Numbered from the stretch's first letter, positions 10,401-23,368 are shown. The stretch: 64,000 nt of DNA from Pterobdella sp. o SKG-2022 (GCA_964035795.1 OZ038320.1:9198671-9262670); one strand, 5' to 3'. Translations and numbers: made by a program. Notes: a model not told the origin generated them from the letters alone.

Positions 10401-13400
10401 ATAATTGAAGAACTGTTGACAGGGTTTAAGAGCATTGAAACACTAAAAAACAAATTGATAATAGTTTTAATATTTTGTTTAAAAAATTAACAAACTCTTC
10501 GACTAAAATTTATCTGAATCTTATACTCATAATTCCCAAAATTTTGTGTTTTTCTTATTCTCACTTATACTCTAAAATTATCCTCAATTGAGCAAAATTT
10601 ATAATGAAATCCCTTGAACAAACATGATACACATATAAGCGGGCGCCACCTGAATACGGTGCCTCTAATATTATTGGGCCAGCTTAATGCGTATCTTTAC
10701 ATAATGATTTACTATGAATCTTTGCTTACATTTCAACCTTTTCAATGCCTATTAATGAATGATATATCTTGTTAATTTGATTAATCTTAATAAAGATTAA
10801 TAACTATGGAAACATACGTAAAACGATGATGATTTATAAAAATTAAATAGAGTAACAACGAATTTTGATAAGACTAAACTTAACGAAAAATTAAGCTTTT
10901 AAATGTTTTAATTACCGCATTTAAAACTTTATATAATCGACCTTTACTTTAAAAAGTAATTATTTGGAATAAACTGATCTGTCTCAAAAAATAGCAATAC
11001 ATAACACACTAAACATATGAATATTTTAGGAGATCACGAAATCGTGTTAGATCACTGCACACTTTTTCGCCATACTGCTCATGACACACGTTAATTTTTT
11101 AATAGTTAGCCATCTTATTTGTCTGTTCATATATAAACATTTGAAATGATGAACGTGTTCTTCCAGGAAAATCAAGACAGCCTACTAGCAAACTGTCCAT
11201 ACAAATACTCATAAAAGTATAAATAAAAATGGTTTTGAGTTCTCAGAATCTTTTAAATGGGTGAAAAACCAACAAATGCCCAGTTTTTTGTGTTTTATGA
11301 TTTTTAAAAACTGCAATATTTGATCATTGAACGGTAACTGGCCGAGAGAATAATAGTTATAAGCTGTGTTCAAGAAATATAATGGGAGAATATGAGTTAG
11401 AAATTTTTCGATGGTTGAAATAGTAAGCTTTGAATATAATGATAATGAAAATAAGATAAGTTGTGCAACTAATTCTCCGCATACGAAACCGGCCATACTG
11501 GACACAGAATAAAATCTTTTATGATAACGACATGTCTCGATTCGACGACAACAAAGTTTTCTATTTTCAACAAAAAAGTAATTTTAGAGACTTTAATACC
11601 TATTTAGAAAATACAAAAAACCTAAACGGAACTATCAAATTGGTTTATTGGAATAGAAAAATTTATCTATACTAATATGAACCACTCACCTGAATAGTCT
11701 TTTTGATATGCCGCATACGCGTCCCTAAAATCCTTGGATAGGTAGCGTGAAAACGCCAACAACTGCATCCATATGGCAAGGTTTTGTATCGCTCTGTGGT
11801 TTTATAAGCTTATGGCAACTGATGAGAAATCCATTTTTGATAGCGAACAATAATTTTAAAATTTATCTTCCATAATATAATATGAAACGATAAGCATACA
11901 AGATAAAGGAAGATTATAGTATACATTAGATAGGAAGAGTCTATAAAAGCAAAAAAATGAATAATGTCTAGACATAAGCATTCAAATACTCATGGAGATA
12001 AAACAAGACAAAGATATCGACATTTATTTTTTAAAGTGGTTCCATACCTTCTTCCTTCAACTGTACTTCCTTTTTTAAGCATATAGTCATTCAACTTGCT
12101 GAAGTAGTCACCCGAACTTACAGAAATAAGTTCACTTTCTTGGATTGTGACGTTTGCCAAGCCAAAATAAGCATTCAACAAACTCATCCAATTTATCTAA
12201 ACGTTTGATTAATAAGACTTAGAATGTTGCATAAAAAAAGTTTAACATTCAAATAACCATGGCTAAATTATTATGGATTTTTTTAGGTTTGGTGTATTCA
12301 TGTTTAATAATTACCTCCTCAAAAAGTATTAAGATATGTAATACACAAGTCATTCAACCCATAAAATCATAAAAATTGTAATTTTTAAGTTAAATGGTGT
12401 AGAAAATTATTTATTTTCTAATAGATTGCACAATTGTACTCACAAAAGGGTATTCATTCTGAATCTGGGTAACATTCTTTATCTCGAACTTAAACGTATT
12501 CTCCTTCATTTTTATAATGCTTTCCGACATCTTTCGAAATTAATATAATCAGTTTTACAATCTACTTAATGACTATTTAATTGAATAAAAAGATGCAATA
12601 ATATAGAATTATATATATTCACATCTGATTTCATAATTTATAGAGTGCAGGTTAAATTAAACTAAAGCAATTTTATTAAGATAAAACGGGACTCATCAAG
12701 ATAAATCCTGCTCAGATATTTGGGTAAAAATGAAAATATCTTTTGAAAGTTTTTAGTTTATTGAGGAATAAAAAGTTGCTTTTTCAACTAAGCGTTTGTA
12801 TAAATAATGCCCCAGATGATTTATGAAAGGAAAGCCACTTTAGGTGCAAAAAATTTAACTTTTTTCACCATTTTCAAACTGCTTAAAAACTTCTTTCCGT
12901 AAAAATATATAAAGTAATCTATCGGATTAAGCGGTCCCTAGTGCTACTCAATGAAAAAATTTACATTTCAAAAGTATAATATTACTTAACCATTAACCAG
13001 CTCGATGTTTGATAAAGAATAGATTAGTTTAAAAGTAATATTACAATGATATCTTATGATAGGATTAAACTTATCAAAAATTATGATCTTTTGAATTACA
13101 AGTACAGTAATATATTTTTGTTTTTTAAACTAAAAAATGAGGCATTTTTAGATAAATTCATTCTTTTAAAAATAACATGAAACATTTAAAAATACTTAAA
13201 GAGCTAATACTAGTCGATATAAAAATGCAAGTATGTTACTGAATACTTTAATTATTGAACTTTAATTTAATAGAATAACAGAATAGAACGCTGTAAAACC
13301 TACCAATTGCGCAAGCAAAGAATCAGTTAGAGGTGACCTAATGTTCAACTTACAACTTAATTGAATTGAGACATAACATGGCAAAGTAACCATATTGAGG

Positions 13401-16400
13401 TCTTCAAGAAGGCTGAAGGATTCTTCAAGGTACTCGGCCGTTTTGTTCTTCTCCCCTCCCATCAGTAAACCAAGTTTTAAAAAAAAAGCTTTTATTGCTG
13501 TTATTTTCTGTCAGTAATTAAAAAAGGATTTTTATAAAAATCCAAAAAAATCAAACTATTAAATTTGAAATGAATAAAAATTAAATCGAACCTTTTGATT
13601 TTCAGTAGTTTTATTCTCAAAAATCTCTTTCGGGTAATAATACACGCTCTGCTCCAACTGAAAGTTCATTCACCCATGATAATAGAGGTTTATTCATGAA
13701 AATGAAATAACTTCATCAAAATTTTCTAACAATTTTCTCTTTTCGGATCTACATCTATCAATTTAAACAGAAATGAAATTATGCAGTCACTAAAGGCCTC
13801 ATAAATACATACAACGTTACAATAAATCAACTTTGAAGCAAAAGTAATATCCCCATTTAATCCATTTAGCACCGTAATATGTGGCGTCATTAAAAATGAA
13901 AAAATTCTTCTTGAAGAAACTAAAAAAGGTTTGAAAGGATATTTTCTGGCTATTAAGTTACATCTATCTCAACACTCGCAGTTACAAGATCCTTCACTTG
14001 GCATAAACAAGACGTCGATAGCAGATATCAATACTGATACTTAGGCATTGCTGTTCTCTGACTTAGCAAACGATTTTAGTTGAAAATAGCGAGGTGAAGT
14101 TTAGAAACGGCGAGGCTTCAATTCCGATGAATTTCAAAACGATAGTTAGGCCGTTGACTCTTATAATAAAAACTATTCCAAAACAACACCATTTTTCTTT
14201 GTTTATCATAATAAAAGCAGAAAATCATCTCTTCCTTCGATGGATATGAAAGAGTCAACTGCTGCTTATGTGAGTTACTGAGGCAAGAAACACAGTATAA
14301 TCTAGCATAGATGAAAAGAAAATTTTAGTTATTTAAAATGCTCAAAAATGAAGTGCATTACTTTCTTAGAAATACATTAAAAAATAAGTGAAAAATATTT
14401 AAACCTATGGTTATAAAGTACACGAAAGCAGACTGTTAAAAAACAAGAGGTGTTATGACATTTTTATGCAAAGTTTATGCATAAAAAAGTGGAAAATCAA
14501 ACGAAAAATCATAAAAACTAAGTATTTTTAACAAATAACCAAAAATAGCTTATAGATTTAACTTTGAAACAACCTTGATGACGTTGACGGTAGAGTTCTG
14601 ATCATTTTCCGTCACCTGGATGCTGATGATTCCTTCATACATGTATTTGAAGATTCTCTCCATTATCAATTGTAGCGAGTCCGATTCGTTATAGACAGTG
14701 TTGCCTATTTTAGAGATTGACCACCCTCCAAGCTTCTCAAGCATGGACTCAATTGGTTTTGTACCCAGCTGATCTTTGTAATTATCTTTATCTAAGCATG
14801 AATTGTACAACATCTTCATCTTCTTTTCTGATTCGTTGTTACTTTCATTCAATGGTCGTTCTGTCGTAAAAGTTCCATATATCATTGATGCAAAAAAAAA
14901 AATAACTTGCCTAATAACTATGTTTAAAAATACTTTAAAAATATCTTTCTTTTTTTATAGACAACTTCACGTGTAAAAAAAATACATGGTGAGAATTCTT
15001 TAGAAGGCATGAGAAAAAACATCACATATATACTTGTCTACAACAATGATGTTTTACTTGCGTGATTTATATCCACATGTGTTTCAATTGAAACGATATG
15101 TCAATTCAAACGGCAACATTAATCAATTATCACTTTGAAATTTAATGTATATATGATTAGTTGAATCCTTTTATTTTATTTTTCAAATTTCCATTCAATT
15201 ACATTACTTTTTAACTAATTTATTTTAGTAAACAGTTTATAAAAATTCATTAAAAAACTAAATTTTTTTATTTTGCATTTTTCTTTATTTCAGTTACACA
15301 GTCTTTATTTTAAATTGGGTACTTATATTTGGTACCAAGGTTCAAACTTGCAAGTTTAGTGCAGTAATTTTAAACCTCAACTGCCGCATTGTTTTATAAA
15401 ATTATGGCTTTTTTAAAATTTTGATAATTTTTTTTAGAGGGATTTGAATATTTTTTTAAAAATTCTTCATTCAAAATGAAGATTTATTAGAAACATACAA
15501 TCAATCAAATCATTTTTTCCATTTAATCCCTTACCATGGGTGAGGATTCTTGAAAGATCTTTATATACATTTATATATATTTAGAGATTTTTGTTGTTAA
15601 GTCTATCCCAAAATACTAATCCTCCCTCGCGTCAAGTGAAACGCCGAGTTTTTTATTTAAACATTAGGAGTAATATATATAATATTAATAGGTTAAATAA
15701 AAATATCAATAACTACAGTAAGAGTTTCAAAAATAATTGCAGGTCCAGCCAAAAAAAGAAGAAAAATCTGAAAGAGTAGTCGAAAAGAAGGGCATCCTTC
15801 AAGAAAAACTGCCACAAAGTTAATGAAAGTTCTTTTCGAGTCGGATTTTTAAATGTTGGTTCAATGAGGGGAAGGCTTCTGAAGTGGGGGAAACCATAAT
15901 GAGGAGGAGAGTCAATCTGTGTTGTTTACAAGAGACTCATTGGAAAACCAACCTTAAACTTATTGCAGGCAAAGACTCTCGATATAAGTATTTTGGTTGT
16001 GGGAATGATGAGGGCACTTTAGGTGTAGGAATTCTACTGACTGAGAAGTGGTGGGAGAAAGTGTTTGAAGTGATTAGAATCTCAGATAGAATCATTCTCA
16101 TTCGAATGGTAATTGGATCAGTTGTGTTTGTTTTTGTGAGTGTTTATGCACGTCAAGCTAACCTTAGTGAGAGTGTAAAAGATCAATTCTAATATGCGCT
16201 CCAATCCACCATAGCTAGAGTTTCATCTTCGGAACAGCTAATCATAAGTGGAGACTGGACTGGCCATATAGGATCACACTCTACTGCTTTTGAGGATGTG
16301 CATGGTGGACAGGCTTTGGGAAAAAGAAACCATGAAGGTGAAAGACTGCTGGAATTTGCTGTTGCCAATGAGATGGTTGGTGGTAACTCCTGGTTCAAGA

Positions 16401-19400
16401 AGAAATTTGAACATCTGGTTACATACCAGTCAGGAGATTGTAAAACCCAAATTGACTACATTTGTATAAGAGAAGTTTTAGAAAAATGGTATCTAATGTG
16501 AAAGTCATTGTTGGGGAGGAGTGTGCAACACAGCATAGACTGGTGGTTGGTGACTTCAAGGTTTGCACTCATGCACACCCCAAAAGAAGGTTTGTTCCTC
16601 GTATAAAAGTCTGGAAACTAAAAGACTTTGGAAATCAAGTTGAATTTGCTAATTTTTTCAATGCATTAATCCAAGGAAATGAAACTGGTAAAACTTTGGA
16701 AGTACCTGAAAAACAATTTGATTAATGTTACAAAACAGGTTTGTGGAGTCTCTGCAAAACATACCTGGAAGAAGCAGACTTGGTGATGGAATGACAAGGT
16801 GCAGCAAGCTGTGTCCCACAAACGCAAATGTTTCAAAGTATGGAAAGCAGGAGGAGACAGACATGCTTATCAGGCGGCTAAACGTGCATCCAACCTTGCT
16901 CTACACATAGCCAAAACTGATGCTGAGAAGATTGCGTTCAAAAAAATCAATCCCAGATCTGTTGAGATATATCGACTGGCTAAGCAAAAAATGCGGCGAG
17001 AGAACCGGGACGTCATTGGAGATAAACCGGTGAGAAATAATAATGGCCAAATGTCCCTGGATGTTGATTCCAAAAAAGAAGCATGGAGAGAGCATTATAT
17101 GCACCTTCTCAATGTGGAGTTTTCATGGAATCCAGGTGGTTTGTCCGAAGTCTATCCCGTGGAAGGTCCCAGCGAACCTATCACTACAGCAATGGTTAGA
17201 AAGGCCATTAATAAGATGAGCCTTGGGAAAGCAGCGGGTCCTTCAGGTATTGTTGCTGAGATGCTCAAGGCCGCAGGTTCAAGTGGTGCTAGTATGATTC
17301 GAAATCTCATTGAAGACATCATCTTTGAGAACCGTATACCGTCTGAGTGGCAGGAAAGTCACATAGTCAGTGTATATAAAGGTAAAGGTGATGCTTTAAA
17401 CAGGTTTAACTATAGGGGTTTGAAGTTAATTGATCAGGTTATGAAGGTTTTGGAGCGCGTAGTGGAAGGTTTTATCAGACAGAGAGTGGTGATTAATGAT
17501 ATGCAATGTGGTTTTATGCAAGGTCGAGGTGCAACTGATGCCATATTTATCCTCCGTCAGTTACAGGAAAAGCATCTGGTTGCTGGTAAGCCCCTCTACT
17601 TAGCATTCATTGAGTTGGAGAAAGCCTTTGACAGAGTGCCACAAGAAGTGATTTGGTGGAGTATGCGTAAATTGAAAATTGATGAATGGCTTGTGAGAAT
17701 TGTACAATCCATGTACAAGGAAGTGAGAAGTAGGGTGAGAGTTGGTGATGAGTATAGCAACTCGTTTGATGTTCGGGTAGGTGTCCATCAAGGTTCTGTT
17801 CTTAATCCATTACTTTTCGTTATTGTGCTCGAAGCTTTATCTAGGGAGTTACGTACAGGTTGCCCTTGGGAGATCTTGTATGCTGACGACTTAATGGTAA
17901 GTGCTTAGTCTATGGATGAACTATTAGTGAAGTTGAGAACCTGGAGATCGGAGATGGAGAAAAAGGGATTGAGGTTGAATATGGGTAAGACAAAGTTAAT
18001 GGTTTTTGGTTCGAACCTTGATGTGTTAAGAAAATCTGGGAAGTATCCTTGTGGTGTATGCCAAGCAGGTGTGGGTAGAAATGCTATTCAGTGTGGAGGC
18101 TGCAGGCAATAGGTACACAAGAAATGCAGCGGCATAAAAGGCCCTCTAACTTCGGATCTTAACTTCCGATGCGCTCATTGCCTTGGTACAGCACGGCCTG
18201 TTGATGGGAGATTAGTGAAAGAAGATTGGAAGAAGGGAGATTGGTGATGAAAAACTGGAAGTTGTCCCAGAGTTCTGCTATCTTGGAGATGTGTTATCTG
18301 CAGGTGGCGGATGCGAGCTTGCTTCAATAACACGTTGTAAGTGTGCCTGGGCTAAATTTCGCCAACTTCTTCCATTCCTTGCTAATCGTCATTTATCACT
18401 ATTGACCAGAGGCCATGTCTATTCAATCTGTATCAAAAGAGCTATGTTACATGCTGCTGAAACATGGCCCGTAACAGTTTCCACATTAAATCGCCTTAGA
18501 CGAAATGACCTTGCCATGATTCACTGGATGTGCAACATCAAAATGAATGATAACGTTTGCTCTCATTTCTTTCAAAACTTGGCATTTGGGATGTTGAGGT
18601 AGTTCCTCGTACAAGCAGGATGAGGTGGTTTGGACATGTAGAGCGTAGCGTGGGTTGGATTTTTCAGGTGCGAAAGTTGGATTTAGATACTTGCAAGAAG
18701 CCTGGTAGGCCCAAAAAGACTTGGAATGAGCTCATATTGAATGATAAAAGAAAGCTAGACATGCTTTGTGCGGATCCACTCGATTGCTCTGAATCGAAAG
18801 GCCAACTTCGAGATAGAACTTTTAAAAAGCCCAACCCTTGGTAAAGGAAAGCTGGCTATAAAAAGGATTTGATTGATATACCAAAATATCATACAAAAAT
18901 AAAACAAAAAAAATTATATTAGAAACGATCTATATTAATACAGCAAAAACTATCTTTAACAGTATAAAAACACAAGCAATGACAAACCTATGTAAGTTCT
19001 CAAAAGGTATTTGTTAGCCTGCATGAGAGTGGTGAACATGTCCCACGACTTGTGGCCCACAGGAATGGGGTTCATGCGCATCCAGTTACCACATGCAAAC
19101 TTGTAGAAGTCATCACAAGGGTCAATTTGATCATCAATAGCATTGAGTATTGAGCTAGCTGTAGTTATACATGCTTTGTTTGTGCATAAGTTTGTGTTTG
19201 TCTTCTTCTGGGCTGTAATAGAGAATAATGGATTGAGTGGAGTTGCAAAAATATTTTAAAATTCCTACATCAACACAATTTTATACTTTTGATTTATTTT
19301 TTTGATTTTAGCAATTCGAGTTTAAGATCTTGATATACTAATGGAAAAAAATTTGAATAATTTTACTTGATAATTTAAATATTGACAATGATCATGAGAT

Positions 19401-20022
19401 TAATAATAACAAAACTCTCACATTGGTAAACAGTTTATGTAAGAGGGTAAATAATATCTTATTTCATCATTACTTATCTATTCAACACTAATGCAAGAAA
19501 TGATGTCAAGATAAATAATAAATGAACTGAATGAATGCATTAGAAAAAATAATTCTGTTATAAAATATTTTTAAAATTGTATTCATGCAGCTTTTTTGAT
19601 TGATAATCATTTACAAAAATAATTGAATTATGATAAATAGCAATGAGTAAAATTATTTAACAAAATGCACAGATAAAACATTTTCTTTAACGCTTACCGT
19701 CACTAAAATTGTTCTTGGAAGCCAGGACTATGGCCAGAATAGCAGCAATTAATAAAAGTATTAATAAGAGAATCAAAAGAAGTTTTTCAAGAAAGGTTCT
19801 CCGTCTCCAAAATGTAACTTTGTATTGCTGGAAAGAAACTGTAGCATCAAAATTCGAAGCTGGTGATGGCATTTCTTGACGGGAGCTTATATCAACTGCA
19901 GATGGTTCTTCTTCAAAATTCGTTCTCTTGTATTTTTGACAGCTCATCTGAGTGGGAGTTGTTTTAGATTCCATACCATGCGGCTTAGAAGACATCGCTA
20001 CAATTTGAATTTTCGAAAACAA
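5402..20022 (-). CDS. M13 zinc metallopeptidase (neprilysin/endothelin-converting-enzyme type)
   Basis: A type II membrane ectopeptidase that cleaves short peptides outside the cell. Eighteen exons were assembled; all phases agree and the joined length is an exact multiple of three: 790 codons plus stop, within the family's usual 700-800. Layout: an 80-residue cytoplasmic tail, one membrane segment (about 80-101), a Cys-rich stalk, then the M13 fold. Catalytic features: NAYY (588-591), HELTH (629-633, zinc histidines and catalytic Glu), GENIAD (688-693, third zinc ligand) and the C-terminal KKCDVW. Exons (high to low): 20022-19698, 19212-18988, 14860-14574, 13657-13592, 13507-13391, 12530-12444, 12196-12067, 11791-11690, 10225-10110, 9754-9656, 8944-8867, 7913-7810, 7476-7366, 6952-6885, 6624-6552, 6312-6261, 5998-5843, 5578-5402. 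An ATG nine codons downstream is an alternative start. I cannot tell the neprilysin from the ECE subgroup. Confidence 0.93.
6961..7141 (-). mobile_element. tRNA-derived SINE (copy 2), ending at an M13 splice acceptor
   Basis: The minus strand starts near 7140 with GGCCCGTATAGCTCAGCGG, a good A box, followed by an anticodon-like stem TTAGA...TCTAA and a B-box-like GTTTGATCC. The tail matches copy 1 (TGTGTTTTCGCTAC, AGCGCTTTATAAAT) and ends in ACATTACATCACA. It lies in the intron between exons 7476-7366 and 6952-6885 of the M13 gene, in the same orientation, and its 3' end is within about 7 bases of the acceptor AG at 6954-6953. Confidence 0.88.
9271..9408. mobile_element. Imperfect foldback (MITE-like) element, M13 intron
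   Basis: Two arms of about 65 bp face each other. The outer arms (CCATTAGTAAAGTTATTGAG against its complement near 9380-9400) are imperfect. The inner arms (TAAATCATAGATATTTAAAT) are perfect around a short loop near 9345. No internal ORF. The length, AT-richness and terminal inverted structure fit a miniature inverted-repeat transposon, but target-site duplications are not clear. Confidence 0.55.
9800..9964. mobile_element. 165-bp near-perfect palindrome (MITE-like), M13 intron
   Basis: Arms of about 80 bp run inward from TAATAGAAACAAACACTA at 9800 to a five-T loop at 9880-9884. Only a handful of mismatches or small differences separate the arms. As RNA this would form a long hairpin. It sits in the M13 intron between exons 10225-10110 and 9754-9656, one intron away from the foldback at 9271. 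TA flanks the left end; a duplication at both ends cannot be shown. Confidence 0.7.
15880..16500 (+). pseudogene. LINE endonuclease region (broken)
   Basis: A frame from about 15884 reads MRRRVNLCCLQETHWK, the catalytic-Glu block of apurinic/apyrimidinic-like LINE endonucleases. It then runs through FVSVYARQANLS to a stop at 16190. After that stop the same protein resumes with LIISGDWTGHIGSHS (the D...N/H block) and ends with TQIDYICIRE. The block order is right but there is at least one stop and one frame change, so it is a relic. Confidence 0.8.
16799..18112 (+). pseudogene. LINE reverse transcriptase region (broken; catalytic Asp changed to Glu)
   Basis: A 369-codon open stretch (16799-17908) holds the fingers/palm of a non-LTR reverse transcriptase: KAAGPSGIVAEMLKAAG, IVSVYKGKG, MQCGFMQGRGATDAIF, LAFIELEKAFDRVPQE, VHQGSVLNPLLF and ILYADDL. 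In the first catalytic motif the usual Asp is Glu (FIELEKAFD where FVDLEKAFD is expected), so even the open part is probably inactive. A TAG at 17906-17908 stops the frame. The same frame continues at once with MDELLVKLRTW and GLRLNMGKTK, the thumb-side motifs, to a second TAG inside the zinc finger. Confidence 0.85.
18030..18845 (+). pseudogene. LINE C-terminal zinc finger and tail (broken)
   Basis: Downstream of the polymerase, CGVCQAGVGRNAIQCGGC followed by VHKKC, then a final CAHC near 18175, gives the Cys/His spacing of a PHD/RING-like finger known from this LINE group. A TAG at 18110-18112 replaces the expected Trp. Two later frames (18291-18602 and 18557-18844) carry the tail: CKCAWAKFRQLLP, LHAAETWPV, MRWFGHVERS and KKPGRPKKTWNELI. 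The element fades out after 18845. Confidence 0.75.
18988..20022 (-). CDS. M13 peptidase N-terminal exons: cytoplasmic tail, membrane anchor, Cys-rich start of ectodomain
   Basis: Exon 1 (20022-19698) encodes a polar N-terminus, an Arg-rich stop-transfer flank (FWRRRTFLEK) and a Leu/Ile-rich membrane segment, ending at a GTAAGC donor. Exon 2 (19212-18988) carries the family opening LCTNKACITTASSIL, DPCDDFYKFACGNW and PVGHKSWDMFTTL. The cysteines here form the conserved disulfides of M13 ectodomains. The basic residues before the hydrophobic run and the lack of a cleavable signal fit a type II topology. The intron that follows (18987-14861) holds the large antisense LINE. Confidence 0.9.
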
Positions 20023-23000
20023 CAGCTTATATATAAAAGATACGCATATATATATACATATGTATATAATGCTACAGAGATGTACTAACTTGTAACATTT
20101 GAGGCTTAGTTATCATTTGTAGTGCATTATAGACTTAACCATTCGCTGTGAACGTGAGACGTTATAAGTCAAAAATATTGGGTCGGAAGCAAGAGTGCAG
20201 ATTCATTTATGAGGGTCAAATTTTTATGCTTAGAACAAAATCATATTTATCATGTTAGAATGAGGCTAAAAAAATATACTATTCATATTTTTCACTTTGA
20301 AATTATTAGTTTTTATATGGAGCTATTGCATATTTAAAAGTCAATGATTACATTTTAATGAAGAGTTTTGTTAATAGCGTTAAAATAATTTAATTTATTT
20401 TGGCAAACCAAAGAAAAAGGATTTTTTAAAAATTGTCAACTTTCATGAATTTTAAACAAAATAAATGCTGCTCCAAAAAGTTTAGAAATTTTTGAATTTA
20501 GATCAATTTGAAAATAAAATGAATTTTTCATTTCAAAATTATTTAAAGTTCTAATCAATTTTTAATCAAAACTTAATTAATAAAAAAACAATCGAAGTTT
20601 AACTTGGTACAATTTTAAAAAAGTAAGTCATTATTTGACAGAAAATTGAGCAAACTTAATCCGTTTCTATTTTGTATCCAAACAATCTGGTATTCGAAGT
20701 CAATATAAACTTGACCTCACTCAATTGTATTTAACACAGAAAAATTTTTTTACCTAAATTTTGTTCTAAATGAAAACTTTCAAATCAACTTTCATATATC
20801 TAAAATACGTTATTTCCACCTATAAAGATAACAGATGTTTATAAAGTGAACGCCAGAGTTTAAGCCGCTTGCAATTATATTCTTAACCGTCGAAACCCTA
20901 GTCTAAGAACCCATTCGTATAAGTTTAACTTCAAAATCAACTATCTAATTTTTATTTATCCGAAACATTATTTTTAGTTTAACAATCTAATACATCATTT
21001 TGAAATAAGCTTTTCAGTATATTTGACGAAAAAATTCTCCAAAACTGTCATAAAAAATTGAATTCAGACTTTTTCAATCATGCCAAAATGTAACTGTATC
21101 TTCTATTCACATTCTAATTGCTTTGCCAAAATCGAGAAATAGTTGTGTACTCTTGCTATTATAAATAAATATAAATATACTTTATTTTCAATAAAATTTT
21201 TGTGGCTTGCAAAAAAAATTTTTTTTAAATCGTTTAATAATTATTGAATGAATGATTTTATATGTAAGAAAAAATTCAACCATAACTTACAAACCATTAA
21301 CTCTTAATCCCAATCATAATCGTTTTTCAATTCTAATTGTGATAAATTTCACCATTATCAAGTGTATTCGTTATGATGTTGGTCAGTAGCTGAGATGTCT
21401 TCAAGTTTTTTGGGTGTGATTTCAAAGAGTAACAGGTTGATACTCAGTAAAAAAAACTAGTTAGTAAAGAAAACTTCCAAAAGTGTTTTTTTGAATATTT
21501 AGTTTTACTAAAATAAATCCTGTTTTACCTTTTAAATCATTTACCGCTTTTATATAGTAGAAGATTTGAAAACTTGTTTAGAGCAGCTTTCACATTAAAA
21601 AAATCTCGTTAAGTCAGGTTGTTTTCAATGAAAATTTTGTATTGAATAATTGTTATTACTCAGTATGTGTCTCAAACCAACTAAGACTAACTTATTAGTT
21701 ATATACAGAAACAGTACTTCTATCTTACTGTTTTAATTTTGAAATCTTATCAGCTCCAAAGCCAAACTACGTTGGATCAACTTGATAATAGACCTAGCTA
21801 GTTCTAATAATTTCCTTATCAGCATTGTTAGAGACATAATATTTCGATAAAAATTGAATTAAAATATTTTTAAATAAAAGTTAAATTAAATGTGGTTAAT
21901 ACATTGATTATATGCTATGAATCGATTTTTCTTGTACTTAAGTAGTCCTTTCTTAGTATTATGTTTCATCTAGAGGATTAAATAGTTCAAACAACAGTTG
22001 AACATTATAATTGAACGCTAGTTAATTAAAAAATTTTGAAATTCCAAATTTAGTTATAATATTTCGTTATAATGAGAAATTCAGTTCATTTATTATGAAA
22101 TTTCAATGTTTACTGTAATGAATATTTTATTATGCCAAGGCGAATAAAATATAAAATATAATTTAAAAGTAAACTCAAATTAACGCGGAATGAAAGCGCT
22201 TGACAATGCCGTGGTACTTTTAAGCAAGCCCATTAATCCAATGCTTTTGTTCCAGAACTTTCTGGTCGTTTACAAATACTGAAGTGCATTGGAAGTTACA
22301 ATGACTTTTCATTAAAAATAATTCTCAAAATGGCAAAGAATTGGTTAACAACATTAATGATTCTCAAACAAAGTTCAATGTACTTAGTTTAAATTAAATT
22401 TTAATCTAAACAAAAGATGTAGTGGGTATATAATACTTAAACAAACGACTTATAATTAAGTTAGTAGTTATTTATAAAATACTGAAATGAAAATCCCCCT
22501 AACATATGGTTACTCATTGAAAAAGGAATATAGCATTTTAAAATAAGGAAAAATTTGAAGAGGTCTTAATCACAACTTCCTATAAAAATAATTTATTTCT
22601 TGTTTTTTTTCTAATAGTTTGATTCTGTGCATTTAATAATAATTTATACAAATATATCCAGGAATTATATAAATATTATATAAATATTTAACTGATATGT
22701 CTAAAATGAATATACTATATAAGTTTTATTTTAAATACTCGAATAACTAAATTCAACAAAAAAATTTTCTTCAAAATTATCAAAAAGTATGAACTAAAAA
22801 AATAGCTCGTGATTCCAATTGAATTTTACATCAAAACATACAAAAATATTTTTAAACGCTTGAAAGATTGTGGTATCATCACCATAACTTCACCATACCA
22901 ATTGTGTTAGAGTATTTCATAGGTTACTATCGATATTTCAACTTATAATTTCTCTATACAATTAATCATTAAAATAAAGCGCGTAGCTTATGTATAATGG

Positions 23001-23368
23001 CGGTTACATTGTTTAAGTAATCGACTAAACTTTTTATATACAACTTAAATCTTAAATCAGAACTTTATAACCGCGGAAATCAATGAAATATGGAAATGTT
23101 AGATAATTTTCATGAATTGAAAATAATTTTTATAGAAATACATGAGTAATGATTCATTTCTTTTACGCACTAGAAATAGTTTTTTTAGTGAGATTTCCAT
23201 GTTTATGGTAAGTTTTAAAAATATTAATTTAAAAAATCAACAACTGTGACTCTAAAATATTAATTCACAATTTGCACTAGTACAACACTTTCACAAAACA
23301 CACTATCAACAAAAATAATTCAACCGAAGCGAAATCAATGAAAAAGTAGTTGCTTTAATAAACACTTG
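20023..23368. other. 3.3-kb AT-rich spacer: M13 upstream region and CUX-like 3' flank
   Basis: Lies between the M13 start codon and the stop of the CUX-like gene; both genes are on the minus strand. It should hold the M13 promoter and the CUX 3' UTR. No long frame, SINE or tandem repeat stands out. TATATA runs at 20046-20070 lie just upstream of the M13 start but are not diagnostic in such AT-rich DNA. Confidence 0.45.

Larger units (their letters stand above)
15780..18890 (+). mobile_element. RTE-like non-LTR retrotransposon, decayed, antisense in an M13 intron
   Basis: A LINE of about 3.1 kb, inserted against the host gene in the intron between exons 19212-18988 and 14860-14574. Parts in order: apurinic-type endonuclease (CCLQETHWK, SGDWTGHIGSHS, QIDYICIRE), reverse transcriptase with YADDL, a Cys/His zinc finger, and a C-terminal tail (RWFGHVERS, GRPKKTW). 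Base composition is clearly richer in GC than the intron. Several stops and frameshifts break the single long ORF expected of the family (for example stops at 16190, 17906-17908 and 18110-18112), so it cannot move on its own. The ends were not defined by target-site duplications. The exact clade (RTE or a relative) is inferred from motif order. Confidence 0.88.
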
